Assembly (NCBI GenBank): GCA_013398275.1
Contig: VZSE01008349.1
Span: 1,604,851-1,668,850, forward strand
Length of the DNA stretch: 64,000 bases
Direction of reading: 5' to 3'
From: Promerops cafer
Lineage: Eukaryota > Chordata > Aves > Passeriformes > Nectariniidae
Under the pieces are notes generated by a model, which ran no database searches, was not told the DNA's origin, and worked only from the letters and a program-made list of their open reading frames with translations. The translations under genes were made by a program, and so were the position numbers. Numbering within the stretch: the stretch's first letter is position 1; every line of letters starts with the position of its first letter. This document shows positions 12,010-24,800 of the stretch, piece after piece.

Positions 12010-13085
12010 TCCTGTCCTGCTGGGCCATAAGGTGCCCAGCAAGCTTCTCTATCACTCTCTCTCCATCAAAAGGACAGGGGAAGAAAATGCAGTGAAAAGC
12101 TTCTAGATGGGCTAAGGAGAGAAGGATCACTTTTCAACTGCCATCATGGGCAAAACAGACTCAACTTGGCAAAATTTAATTTAATTTAATTTAATTTATT
12201 ATTTGCCAATAATGAGAAATAAGAACTAATCTTAAAATACCTTCCCTCCACTCTTCTTTTCTTATTGGGCTCAGCTTCACTATCAATTTCTCCATCTCCT
12301 CCTACCCTCATCAGCACAGGGGGATGGGGAATGGGGATTGTGATCAGTTCATCACATGTTGTCTCTGCCACTCCTTTTTCCCTGGTCTCTTCTCATGTTC
12401 CAGTGGGATCCTTAAACTTAGGCTACAGTCCTTCATGACCTTCTCCAATGCGAGTCCTTCCCATGGGCTTCACAACCAATTCTTCACAACCTTGCTCTTC
12501 CATGCGTTCCTTCCACAGGGTGGAAGAGTCCTTTAGGAATGGACTGCCTCAGTGAGGGTCCCTCATGGGTTCCCAAATCCCTCCAGAAAACTTGCATCAG
12601 TGTGATCCCTTCTCCACAGACTGCAGCTCCTGCCAGGAGCCTGCACCTGTGTAGGATGTCCATGGGCTGCAGCTTTGTTTGGGGCACACCCATCTGCTCC
12701 AGCGTGGGGCCTGCCATGGGCTGCAGGTGGATATCTGATCCACTGTGATCCTCAGGGCTTTGGGGGAACAACCTGGCTCACCATGGTCTGCACCAGGGAC
12801 TGCAGGGGAATCTTTGCTCTGCTGCCTGGAGCACCTCCTCCCTCTGCTTCTCCAGTGTCCTTGGTGTTTGCAGACTTGTTTCTCTCATGTTTTCTCACTC
12901 CCAGACGCTGCTGTGCAGCATTTTTCACTCTCTCTTAAATATGTTATCACAGAGACATTACCTGTGTATCTGATGGGCTCAGCTTTGGGCAATGGTGCAT
13001 TCACCATGAAGCTGGGTGGAACTGGCCTAGTCCAGTGAGGGAACAGCTTCTGTTGTCTTCTGACAGAAGACGGAAGTCTGTTCTC
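12010..13085 (-). mobile_element. ERVL-type LTR / 3' end of an ERVL element
   Basis: On the minus strand this follows the widespread bird ERVL LTR consensus as I remember it. A long U3 is rich in GGCTGCAGG and CTGGAGCA-like words (about 12500-12870). It is followed by a segment encoding GGCAGAGACAACATGTGATG (12351-12370), a minus-strand AATAAA (12195-12200), and a U5 starting CAAGTTGAGTCTGTTTTGCC (near 12150-12170) and ending near a CCAGCAGG/GGTGCCC complement at 12010-12035. The U3 end is blurred after about 13085. No internal coding sequence is attached, so it is probably a solo LTR or truncated 3' end. The copy is old and diverged. Confidence 0.75.
12172..12199. repeat. ATTTA pentamer run inside the ERVL LTR
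   Basis: Five to six tandem TTTAA/ATTTA units directly beside the minus-strand poly(A) signal of the ERVL LTR. The bird consensus I know has fewer units here, so this copy seems to have a local microsatellite expansion. Confidence 0.75.
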
Positions 13086-16019
13086 CAGATCGATGCAAGC
13101 CAGCATCACTTAGGCACCAGGTTTCTCTTGTGTAACCAAAGCATTTTTTCACACAGATGCTTTTCCACAGATTTTTTTAGTGTTTTTATTTTTTGGTATA
13201 TCACATTTTATTTCCAGGTTTCTTCATATTTTCATTAATTTGGTACTCTATTGGTTTTATCATTAATTATTACAGTGACTATATGAGACAAATTTTAGCT
13301 AACATTGATACTTCTTTCACAGTTTGGGGTTTCTCAGCCAAATTTTTCCTTCTGCCTGTCTTGACCAGTGTCACACATTCTTCCTCACATACATTTTCCA
13401 CCTAGTTCTGACATAGCTAGTCCTGTGTGACAAACATTTTGCATAGAGGGGGGGCTATTTTTATTAGCCAGAAGTATTCTATTTTTACAACTCAGCATTA
13501 CTGAAATGAATTCACTGAAATACAAGGTAAAAGAAATAAGATTGCTGCAAAAAATTGATGGCACATGAAATGCATGATTAAATTGACCAGTAAGCTTCAC
13601 CTCTTATTTTGCTTCAGAGTTGTTCTAATTATCCACAGAAAAAACAGCTGAAAATATATCCATTAAGACATAATTGTTTCATATTTCTTGTTATGATTTT
13701 AGAAAAAATCTCACTCTTCAATCAGTCCCACTTTGTGAAAAGGAGCAACCTCTGTAAATGTGGAGAAAGTTACCCAAGCACTCAAATGGAAATCTCAAAA
13801 TTGTATGAAAGGGTGTGAGAATTTTCAGTAAAAAACAGATTATGTCATTCCCTCATTATGTGTCTGATTTGTCACTGATAGATTTTCCTTTTCTGCAGCC
13901 ACCCCATGCCCCCAGCACGGTGCAAATAACACGTGGCTTGCATAGCAGATATAGTAGATATTCTTTGGACAGATAAATGTTAAAACCACATAGCTTGGAA
14001 TATAGTCTAGCTAAGGTTTCCAGCTGGAGTCTTCTTGCAAACCCAGCAAGAGTTGGACTAAATGGTTTAGGTTTTTTTTTTTTCACAACTACTCTTTCTT
14101 TGTTCCTTTTCCTCTTAGAATGAATTAGAATAACATTTAAGATTTGCTCTATATTCCTAATTTTTTCCCTTCTTCTCTTAAGTTCATAGCCTCTTCATTG
14201 GAAAAAAAATTATAAAATGGCAAAAAAGAAAAGGAAGAAAAGTATGTCCACACATGGGGGAAGCTTCTGGACTTTACTTACTCACTTGTATTCAGAGATA
14301 TAAAGAGGAAAAGACATTTCCAGTCATTAATTTGTACTTTCTGAATACATTTTGGTAGAGAGGTTGAGTAAGATAATGACTTTACACAATATCTCATTAT
14401 ACAAATAGAGAAAAAAAGGGTATTTCTGGTTAGCTAAAGGGGTGAAAGATGTTCTGCATAACTCAGTAATGGTGGTCTAGATATAAACTCTGGCTCAGCG
14501 TGTCTCTGGACTGGAAATTGTGGGAAATTAAGAAAATATTATTAAAAGAATATCTTTCCATACTTATATTTTTCTTTTCTTTTCCTTAAATCAAGTGTTT
14601 CCTTGAATCAAGTGGAAAAGCAGTTCTTATGTACTTAAGTTCCAATGTTGTCCTTATTTTTTGAGAATTTTACATGCTAACACATTTTTCAAATCCACAC
14701 ATATTGCCATATGAATGAAAGGTTGTTCTTCATTTTAGATTTTCTGTTTTGAGAGCCAGATATTTCAGAGCCCATCGTTTGACGCTCTGTCCTGCAGAGA
14801 TGCACAGCAGTCAATAAACGCTGGGTCTCTGACTCAGATTCTGTCTATGTCCTACATGTTTCCTGCTGAGTCACTGTATGACTTTCTCACTGACTTTTAG
14901 TGTTTTCATTTTTGAGTGGGAAATTATTTTGGCCAAAGGCCATACTTTTCTGTATTTCTATGTATTACTTACAACAAAGAAACTTGATGTGAAAAGCTGG
15001 GGAAAACAGCCATGGGGTGATCATAATGAAGTATTTTTTTAATGAAACAGGTCATTCATTTAAAAATTAAGAGAAAACTGTAAACTAGTCTTCTTTCCAT
15101 TGACTAGCCACATGTTGTTTTAGCAGCTGGAAGCAAGCGACCAGGGAAGTCAATCTGCAAATTTTCATTTGGACAGAGGGGATCTCCACGCTCGCCACAC
15201 TGATTTACAGAGAAGAAACTGAGCTGTTAGTTCTGTACTTGTAATTCTGCTGCTCCCATATCACCAAGACTGCCTGCAAGAAATCTGAAAACCTGAAGAG
15301 TGAAGCAGGTGTAGCTGAGATGAAGAACTTTATATGAAATCTATGGATTATACTTAGAAAAATATGTTTCTCATGGTGGTTTTCCTCTTCTTCCACCTTC
15401 TTCACAGTTGCGCATCTAAAATAATCTGCTGGCATAACTCAGCTACATTAAATGGGGAAACAAAATCAGTTTGGATAAAATTGTAAGAACAGTTTTAAAC
15501 TTATGAGTAACTTATAACAGTTATAAATTTATAAGAACATCTTAATGTCCATGTGGATGACTCAGCATATATTTTCACCTTCAGAATAATAGTCAGAGGC
15601 TAATAATTAATGAAAATTAAATATGTTTAAATCTGGGGCCTAATTTTCTATTGGCCTCCTGCAGCAATAGAAATATTACTGACTTAGAGAACAACACATC
15701 ATTCCCTCCTCCTGTCCCTTCCAGGCTTTCCACTTCATTACCTGGGTTCTTCTATTGTTTTTTTTTTTCCAGTTTTTTTCATTCAAGGAAAAGTTTTAGC
15801 AAATGAAACAGTTTTGTATTCTTAGTAAAGCATTTAAAAATCGTGGCATAATATGTGGTAGCCTGTTACTGAAAATCCTCTGTCCTGCAGCCTTCCTGCA
15901 GGCCTTTTTCTATATGCACTACTTCAGAGTATCTGGGTAGCTCTGAACTCTCTGAGTCTCTCAGGTCCCAGCACTTTAGAAGGCAGATAATTACAATTAC
16001 TACTTTGGTTTGAGGCAGA
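13086..16019. other. no gene recognised
   Basis: AT-rich with short homopolymer tracts (T run near 14071-14080 and 15760-15770). Frames do not exceed 76 codons. Nothing else is recognised. Confidence 0.5.
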
Positions 16020-16520
16020 AGAAAACAGAGAGGTGGGGAAGCTGTCTGCATGGTGTGGGGACACAGTTTGTGCTGGCTGGAAGCAGGCCCAGCCTCATCC
16101 CTGATGAGCTACAGCTGTGTGAGCCAGGTGACCAATATCAGAGGCAATGAGACATGGAGGGCTGACCAGTCCCAGCAGGGCCCACAGCTGCAGGGGATGT
16201 GAGATCAAGGGTATAAAAGGTTGTGCTAGAGAACGAGAGGCAGCAGATGCTTCAGGGGCCTCTGGAGGGCCTGGCCAGAGCTTGCAGGAGCAGCAGAAGA
16301 CCTGGAAGGAGCTGCCAGCTATACAAAAAGGGGCAGCTGGTCCCACAGTAGCTCCAGAGATTGTAGAAGGAGCTGGTGGCAGCAACTGTGGAACCTATGA
16401 CAGTAGTCATTGACCCAGAGGCAGACACTTAAAGCTTTCTGATGATGATGATACTCCATAGACTGTGAGAACTCACAGAGAGAAGCTTTCTGATGTTGCA
16501 TCGTGATACTTTATGTATTG
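16020..16520 (+). promoter_or_regulatory. GC-rich block with CCAAT/TATA, possible old LTR
   Basis: A GC-rich island in AT-rich surroundings. CCAAT at 16132-16136 lies about 76 bp upstream of TATAAAA at 16212-16218, followed by purine/CTG-rich sequence. At 16432-16518 an AAGCTTTCTGATG block is present twice about 50 bp apart with related downstream sequence (a GATGATGATGATACT stretch versus TTGCATCGTGATACT). Frames of 88-96 codons exist on both strands but are not convincing. The architecture fits a retroviral U3 or an isolated promoter. No LTR termini are identified. Confidence 0.3.
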
Positions 16521-18454
16521 TGGCTGTCTCAAATACGACAGCATGCAGGTGATGGAGCAATGTTTGCTTTGTCATTAAGTAAGCTGGAGGCACCATACTC
16601 CATAATTGATTACAAAGGTTGAGAACATCACCAAATATTGGAATGAATTTGTGATTTCAGTATTCAGGAAGTTATTGAATAGCTTCTGCAGCTTTCTTCA
16701 CTTATGTGAATGCAAATGTTTGTATCTCTGGCAGATGAGTGTTAACATTTCTAGTAGGATTGTTTTAAGCTCACCTTTTGCCTGCTCTTTGGACAAGAAT
16801 GAACTTTGGATAGAAAGCTTTCAAAAACTTGGCAATGCTTGGTTTTTTGTGTCCCCTGGATTAGACTGTGTATGTGTAACAGGTTTGCACATGTGCCTCT
16901 GGCACTTCTCAAGGACTTCTGGACATGCAACAGTCAGTTGGTGATTGCTTGGAGCAGTAGGATGGCAAGGTATTGCTGTGTAACACTTCAGGCAGAGCCT
17001 GAGAAGTAGCCTGAATAGCCACAGTCTGTTTGTCCTTTGAGTCATAGCCCCAGAGGTCCCACCATCAGCTATGTTGCTTTAATCCAGTGGGTGAATCTAG
17101 GCAGCTGTTTCTCGCGATTGTTTCCTAGTACTTCTTTTATAGTATTTATTTTCTGTGCCACAGTGATTCAGTTATGGGAGAAGCTTAGCAAGATTCATTG
17201 GCACCCTCATCCCTTTTCTGTGTTTACTAGAATGAAGTAATTGACATATGGGAGCATTTATGGGATTGTGTCAGACAAGCTAGACTGAAAGCAACAGACA
17301 GATGTCCAGTGAGTTAAATATGCAAAACTTGAATGTAAATGATGAATTAGATTAATGAACAGATGAAAAATGACCATATAAAAAATGACTGGAGTCTGAT
17401 CTCATTCCTTCTGGGAGAGTTAGTATGTATCACATAATTATCACAAAGACAGCATGTTTGTTTTAGTGTTATTCTGGATAATTGGCACATTCTTTGCTAT
17501 TATCATGCTATATTTGAATGTGTTTTTCTGTGCCTAAGTGGAACGTCTCAGTAGGTACTCTCTGATTATTTGTCATTCGCATTCACTTTTATCTGAACAT
17601 AGCATTAGGTAGTAACAGGGTCTTGATTCATACTCTCAATAAGTTTAAAATTCTAACAATTTGTGTAAAGGTGTCTGATCAAAGTAAGAAAAATAAAATT
17701 CTACCTTTCTTTTCTTGCGTATGTTTTCATCACTGGGAACTGCATGCAGACACACAAGACTTGATTTTGAACCACTTGGAGATTGTAGGGTTTTGCTGGG
17801 ACATGGCTGAACTGATCAGATTTAATACGAAATGCATTTAATTACAACAGAAGAGATTAATTTCTTTCTACCAGAAAGCCTAGTATGAGCTATTTTTTAA
17901 ACCTCCTCTAAGCAAGTGGAGAAGAGTAGACTGAGGTCATGGCCAGAGGCCTGCTCTAAGTCAGCACACCTCTGGCTCCATTCATCCCATTGCTCCTTCT
18001 GTGTCTCTTTTAGCAGCTGCTGGAATAAGCAGAATCAGGTTCCAGTGTACTGTCTGTTTCCCTGGAGGGATGCAGGAGCATGGGCAATGTGGAAACCTCC
18101 CTTTTGGTAACAGTTCAGGTTTCTGTTTTATAAAAATGCCCATTTAACCACAGTTAATATGCCTGTAATGAACTGTACTGCTTGTAGCCTGAGCCCAGAC
18201 AAATAAGTTACTTAGTTACTTAGGTAAACAGAGTTAAGGAAGATAAATCCTGGTCTTAGTCTGCTAAACATTTACAGTCAACAAGAAATGAAGTGTTTAC
18301 ATGATAGGCTGTATGAGGGTGTGGTGCGATAAGTTTTTTTTGCATTTCATTATTTACAGCTACTTTACAAAATGTGAAATAAGAAAAAAAATGAAATAAG
18401 TTTCAGATAAGCATGCACTTGTAAATATTAATATAACTGCTTATTGTCACAAAC
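16521..18454. other. no gene recognised
   Basis: Frames up to 112 codons on plus (16606-16944) look random. Bases 17250-17560 are AT-rich with scattered TAATTA and ATGCAAAA words that resemble homeodomain/octamer sites and could be a conserved non-coding element. That cannot be judged from one sequence. Confidence 0.4.
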
Positions 18455-19217
18455 ACAAAATAATTGATTGGAAGTGACATCTGGAAGTTGTCTGGGCCAG
18501 TCTCTCTGCTTAAGCAGGGACACCCAAAGCCAGTTGCTCAGGACTGTGCCCAGTTGGCTTTTGAGTATCTCCAAGGATGGGGACTTCACAAGCTCCCTGG
18601 GCCAGGTGTGCCAGTGCTTGGTCATCCTCACAGCGAGAAAAGATGTTTCCTGATGTTCAGATGACATCTGTGTTTGAGTTTGTGCCCATTTTCTGATGCT
18701 CTTTCACTGGGCACCACTGAAGAGCCCGGCTCTGTCCTCTTTAAACATTCTCTTCAGGTCTTTATAGACATAGATAGGTCTGCGTGAGCCTTCATTTCTG
18801 AAGTCTGAACAGTCCCAGCTCTCTCAACCTCTCTTCATAGGGGAGATGCTCCAGTTCCTGTATCATCTTTGTGGCCATTTATTGCACTCTCTGCAGTATG
18901 TCCATGTCTTTAGTGCATTCATGAGCCCAGCATGGACACAACTCTCCAGGGGCAGCCTCACCAGTGTCAGAGGGGCAGGATCACCCCTCTTGACCTGCTG
19001 GCAATGCTGTGCCTAATGCAGTCCAGGTTAAACTTGGCTTCTTTGCAACAAGGGCATTTTGCTGACTCATGTTCAACTTGGTGTTCACCAGAACCCCCAG
19101 GTCATTTTCTGTCAAGCTGCTTTTCACCTGGTATATGTGGGTGCTTTTCACGTATACCTCTGCCTAATGTTGTTCATCCCCACATGTAGGACTTTGCACT
19201 TCATCTTGTTGAACAAA
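18455..19217 (-). mobile_element. CR1 LINE fragment (ORF2 C-terminus and 3' end)
   Basis: The minus-strand translation recovers broken pieces of the CR1 ORF2 C-terminal region: KCKVLHVG near 19200, LESCVHAGLM near 18925, then HWHTWPRELVKSPSLEILK near 18600. It ends with LLKQRDWPRQLPDV at 18480-18520, typical of the end of an older CR1 subfamily. Many stops and frameshifts interrupt it. The 5' end is truncated at about 19217, as usual for CR1. The sequence extends 760 bp, the longest ORF2 remnant in this window. Confidence 0.85.
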
Positions 19218-20159
19218 GAAATTACCAAAATTATTTAGAAAGAAAAAAATCTCTTAAACTGTTGTACCCACAGGGATGTTCTTTCTTGAGACACAGGGCT
19301 TTCTTTACCCAGTCAGGTTTTCTCTTACTGGTCTTGTCTAGTTTGTCTGTGGGGTTTTTGTACGCTTTTTTGAGGAAAAGATAATAAAGCATTGAGTTGA
19401 AGAATATAGTTAAAGAATTTTGTGGTCACTCTTAAAACTGGCTTCAGAATATTGTTTCCAACCATTATGGGTCTGCAAGAAAACCACTTTCCCTCACATT
19501 CTCATCAGTATATTCTGCCTTAAGCCTCAACTCACATGAAAAAGAGGGGAAAGTGAGGTTAATGCTTTTCCTGTCCTTTCACCCCTCTCATATGAGGGCA
19601 GCTGAACTTGCTATTTATCAACTAATGAAGTGGCAAATTGCAGTGTCATGATTTAAAGTAAAGCATCACTAGCTTTTATCTCCTTACATTCCACAGTCTT
19701 TACTGAAGCAGTTTGGAAGGTGATTTGTAAGTGGTTTAGTGCATTTTATTTCCTTCCACTGAGGAAGGTGGACTTCTGGGGTGGAAGTTTCAGCAACAGC
19801 CCTGTTTTGTTGTGTGTCCATTCAGGAATCATTCAGGAATCAGATCACTTTAATCCTAAATTAGCTCTTCAGAGCAAGGATTTTGACTCAGTACATTTTA
19901 GTGTGTCATTTACCATAAGAGTCCCTCTGTGTCACCTGAGACTTCCAGTCACTACGACAACACAATCATAACAAACTGTTGAACATCTGAAAGAGATTAT
20001 GAAGGCAATATGTAGCCGGATAGTTTTTTAAGAGATTTCATTAACCTATTTTCAGAACAAGCAGAAGTGCAGCGTTTGGGAGTGTCCCTGCTGTGTGAAG
20101 CTGAGTCATATGTGAGTACTTTCACTGTCAAAATGTGATCTGGGTTTATGCCCTAAAGT
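19218..20159. other. no gene recognised
   Basis: AT-rich. A 12-bp unit CATTCAGGAATC is tandemly duplicated at about 19821-19844. The largest frame is 83 codons and looks random. Confidence 0.45.
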
Positions 20160-20231
20160 TGAGCATTTGGAAGACATCCCACTGTCTTGTCTTGTTTATG
20201 CCAAGACAGTGCGATGTCTTCCAAATGCTCA
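20160..20231. repeat. near-perfect 30-bp inverted repeat (hairpin)
   Basis: The left arm 20160-20189 (TGAGCATTTGGAAGACATCC onward) and the right arm 20202-20231 are reverse complements over 30 bp with a single C-C mismatch (20179 versus 20212). They are separated by a 12-nt loop (TCTTGTTTATGC). Transcribed from either strand it would fold to a 72-nt hairpin. Such a match is not expected by chance in 64 kb. It could be a microRNA-like precursor, a fold-back element or a recent local inverted duplication. No known family is recognised. Confidence 0.9.
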
Positions 20232-20449
20232 TCTTCCACTTGTGGATGAGGTGGAATTATGTGGTTTTGGATATGGCCCATTGTAGACAATGTCACCTGG
20301 TTTTGGCCATTCCCAGAGGACCCATTGGGAGGTGCTGATCTACCTTTGTGGGAAAAGTGGTGTTAAAGAGTCAGAGAATACAGCTGCATGTATGTGGATT
20401 GAACACTGGGAGCTACTTTCCAGGTGTACCCATCGATACAAACAGGTGC

Positions 20450-20642
20450 TTTGATTTATGGGCATCCTTTTCCAGCTTGATTTCATCTTGTGAGCAAAGG
20501 TTGTATACATGCTATGATCTGCTTTTTTTTTGTGACAGTCTGCTGGTATGTGCTTCTGTTGAAAGTGTTTATTTCCTCAGCAGAGAATAAAATATTAGTT
20601 CTGTATAAATTTAACACGCATTTGTAGCAAGTAATTAGTCTC
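20450..20642 (+). repeat. direct duplication, copy A
   Basis: Shares TTTTCCAG, a TGTGAGCAAAGG block, TGATCTGCTTTTT, GACAGTCT, TATGTGC, GTTTATTT and TTTGTAGCAAGTAATT in order with copy B at 21583-21774. Divergence is substantial, with indels. It may be a local segmental duplication or two copies of an unrecognised interspersed repeat. Confidence 0.75.
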
Positions 20643-21582
20643 AAATTCTGAGTATTTCCAGGTTAAATATGCTGTAACTAAGAAATACTTGTGGTTCAAA
20701 GAGATAATATTTTGACTTTATTATGACAGACAAGTGAAGTATGCTACAAAATATTTATTGTGGGAACAGTGAGGTTTGATGACTTCCTTGACATTTACAA
20801 ATTAATGTGAGTCATCCTTACTGTGTATTTGTTTCCTTGCATAAGGAAGCATAATCAATGCCTCTCATTTCAATTGTTCTTTTTTACAGCTAAAAAACTT
20901 TGCTTATTTGTGGTGGTAAGATATCAGTCTGACTAAATGACTAATTTAGGCAATAAAGAATGTCCTGTGGGGAAGGTGGGAGTGAACTACTTACATGAGA
21001 ATTGGTCATTGTTTGTTAGATGTCTGAATCAATCCAGATTCCAATTCCTATGAACAGAAGCCCACATTTTCCAGTAAAACATGAAGCTCTGACTAAGATG
21101 TTTGATTCCTAATTGTGAAGTTATTGTCTCTCTCCTTTGGTATTACAGAAACTTGTTTGGGGCCTACCCAGGCAATGACAGTGAATCCAAAAGCAGTTAA
21201 CCTTTTACTAAGGCATCTGGACTACCACTGCTTAAGACATTTAAAACACCATTAAGATAGTCTATTAGAAAGCCTTAGAAAATATCCAGAGAGAATCTGC
21301 AATAGTAAAATTTTATATTCCTTTAAAATCCTTTACTAAATAATTTAGGTAAGTTTTTAACAATATTTTATTCTGTAGAGCAAATGAAATAACAGGAAAC
21401 TACAACCTGTTTTGTGCTAGAATTTGAGTAAGTCTTTAAGTGGGTGGCCACATTTCACCTTCCTTGGAAATGAAGGCATGTATGTGAGTCTCAGTGAATG
21501 GGTCTAAGTATCTTGTCTTGATGTCAAAGACAGAAGCAGAAGATTTGATGTCCTGTCCCACAATTCAGGCGTAGGCATGAAC
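20643..21582. other. spacer between duplicate copies, no gene recognised
   Basis: AT-rich sequence without recognisable coding or repeat content. Confidence 0.45.
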
Positions 21583-21774
21583 TTGGATTTTTATGCTTTC
21601 TTTTCCAGTTTGCTTTCATTATGTGAGCAAAGGCTGTAAATACTGTGATCTGCTTTTTCTGACAGTCTAGCAGTATGTGCCTCTGTTTGATGGATTTATG
21701 TTTATTTTCTTGAGAGAGAAGAAAAAAACAGTTTCATAAAATTTAAGGGAATTTGTAGCAAGTAATTTGTCTCT
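21583..21774 (+). repeat. direct duplication, copy B
   Basis: Second copy of the block described at 20450-20642, in the same orientation about 1.13 kb downstream. The shared words occur in the same order. Confidence 0.75.
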
Positions 21775-21833
21775 TTTATCTCTACTATATTCTGTGTATT
21801 CTATGTAAAGTTTTAGCTTTATTATAAAGAACT

Positions 21834-21835
<2 letters not shown>

Positions 21836-21864
<29 letters not shown>
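21836..21864. repeat. poly-T tract (29 T)
   Basis: Uninterrupted run of 29 T. On the minus strand it would be a poly(A) tail, but no retrocopy is recognised at its minus-strand 5' side (21865-22100). Confidence 0.95.
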
Positions 21865-24800
21865 CATATCTATGTGCCTGTATTGCTGTATTCACCTTAT
21901 ATTACTAGGTCAGCTACTTCCAGCTCAGCATACTCTATCTCATTTGCATGCAAAACTCCTTCTGGGTACTTTTTTCCTGGTTCATCTACTCTGGACTTCC
22001 GAAAGTTATAAGTTAAATTCTGTTAATGATCAGTTTTCCAACAGAAAATCTCCACCCCTAAATTTAAGAAATCTTTCTGTTATTTCAAATATCCAGGAGC
22101 TGTACATACTCCACCAAGTCTAACCTGAAAAGTATAGTCTGTAGCTTCTTAAATTATACCTGGTTCAGAATTAAGGCAAGAATTAATGGAGAAATATTTG
22201 TTTCCACAAGCATAAATAATTTGTAAAGGGAGAAGCAGGGTAAAAAGTGGACAAGCAATAAAAGTCAAATAAAAATGCTAAAGATATTTGCAAACTTGAC
22301 ACGTGTCTACAGCTATTGGCTTAGAATGATCATGAGTTGTGCCAGGGACAAATATAAAACAAGTTCATTGCTTGCATATGAATCTTTAAAGTCCATGTGT
22401 TAAGTTAATGTGCTACTGATAACTTATCACATTTTATGTCTAGACATCCAAGCTAATGTGAATAGGAATACTTTCATGTGATTTTTCCCTCTGGTGTTTT
22501 TGCCCCCCACCCACCAACTGTGCTCTTTTTCTGCTTCAGTGCTGCTAAGAATAATAATGGAAACTTTCTGTCAAAAAATACAGGCAGACACACACACTCC
22601 CCCCCACACCCTCTTACCTTTTCATGGTGTAACATGGAGTATGGAGCTTTGGGCCTTGCAATGGCGTGTTTCAATTTGAATGTGGTCGTTTCTTCCTTAC
22701 TTAGGTGATGCACTGTTTACCTCTAGACTTATCCTTGAGGGGCTCAGAATATTTAGGTCTTGTTTTGCCTTTGCTGTAGTACATTTGGATTATAGATGGG
22801 TTATCAGATAAGAAAGACAGTTCTCCTGGTCATACACTAGATTTTTACACTTTTGTAGAACTATTCAGTTAGACAAAGTTTTAAATCAGGAGGAAGGTTC
22901 TTGAATTCATGGTGATTTAGCTACTCAGGCAAGTGGTTTGCCATTAACTTTGTATAAAAACCCCTTTAAAAGCTCTTCAATTAGTAAGGTTCCCCTACAG
23001 AAAGATTAAAAAGTGACAAGACAGGGAATTGTCTTAAAAACACTCTGGAAACATATCTAATTTATGTAAGTTCTAGCCATCTGACAACCTTTATAACATC
23101 CTTTGTTCTTCAGTGGATTTATAGAGTATCTGCCTAAATACCATTTACATGTCCGCATAATATTTGCTTATATTTTACCCCATCATCCATTTGGCTCACA
23201 GAATTGATACCATCTTATTGTCATTAAAATTAGGATAAATTTTCCTAACAATGAGCACTGTATTATTAAATTACATTATTACACAATGTATTATTACATT
23301 ACATTATTACACCCATGCTTAGGTCACTTAGAAGCTTTCAACAGTACTGATAATGAGATATTTTGCCTTAAGGAGAAGTTATATCCAGGTTAGCTTACTG
23401 AAACAAGTCCTTGAGGACTGTATCTTCTGATCCTGATTTCTAGACCAGGTTGTGGTGACAGACTTGGTCTGAAGCCACGCTGGGAAGGCAAGGCGGCAGG
23501 TGGGCACAGCGCAAGGCCAGGCACAGGCATCCCTGAGTGCTGCTCACACAGGGACTGTGGGCCAGGATTCAGGCCAGAAGCAGATCCCAAGCTGGGAAGA
23601 GGTCCTCGGCGAGGCATCTCCTGGATCTTTCTCACACAGCTCTTTCCCAGCAGCTGCACCCAAGGTTCAGCCACACTGTGCCAGAACTGGTCATGAGCAG
23701 CCAAAGCCAAAGTGTTGGCAGTAGGAAGAGGCTGCAGAACCTGTTGATGCACTCAGCAGGTTGAAGCTGAGGATAAATCTAACTGGGGTAATTTGATAAC
23801 AATCTGCAAAAGACTGTTAAAGAGAAGGTGAACAAAGGATGATTCATAAAAACATGGAACAATTAATTTCAATCATGAGCTCTTCTTTTTTTTTTCTTTT
23901 AAAGAGAGAGTTGCTGATAAACTGAAGATAAAATAAACAAAAGGAAGTAGCTTCTACGTAGTGATTTGCTATATCATGGAAAACTTGTGGCAGCAGAAGT
24001 CTAATTCAGAAGTAGGCAAGAATACTCCATCTTCTTTGTGGAATATGGATCCCCGGATGGCAAGTAAACTTCTTACTTGGGATGTGAATTTTGGTTCAGG
24101 GGCACCCTAAACCATTGGCTGTCGGCAGTTTGGAAGATGCGCCAGGGAAAAAAATATCTCTGCATCAGGCATCCTTGTTACATAAAGTAATTATGCTGAG
24201 AGAGTTAATCATGCCTTCATAATATTTGCATTCGCTATGATAATATAACTTAGCTGGACATGAGTACTTTAACTCTCAGGACGTTAGAAATAATGCAGTT
24301 TGCTATTGCCTATCTTCTCAGTTTTACAGGTGCTAACATCAGGCTTGTCCTTCAAACAAACTAAGGGTTCCTATGATACTTTTAGTTAGTTTCAAGAGCT
24401 CATCAAAATACTCAATGTCTCAGGCCAAGGGTATCTAAAAGCTGTCCTAAATCTCTTGGTTGATGATTTTCATCTCTGCACACTGCAATACTCTTGAAGT
24501 TTTCCTGGCAGATTTGGAGGATTTGGAAAGAGGTCACTGGGGAACTAAGGATCATTACAAATGTCAGCATATTTTTTTTTCTTTCAATCTGTTTTTTTCT
24601 AAGAAAAAAAAAATGTGACTCTAATACAGTATGGAAATAACTCTTTCAGAAAACCCAAACCTCAAACCAAATAAAACGTGAATTGCAACAGAACAAAGCT
24701 GTCCTATTTCTGTCTCTTTTGCTCTCTTCTGCTCCTGGGGAACTGGTGGGGAAAATAAACATTGCATAGTCTTCTGTTCCCTTTTCTGTCCAAATTAAAG

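Noticed and set aside
20890..20915. A 26-bp segment between a strong acceptor and a GTAAGA donor.
   Set aside because: It is too short to judge, has no partner exon, and such microexon-like pairs arise often by chance.
23390..23764. GC-richer block with a 120-codon minus frame and plus frames.
   Set aside because: It is open on both strands, is low-complexity Pro/Ser/Gln and matches no family. CpG density is too low for a convincing CpG island.
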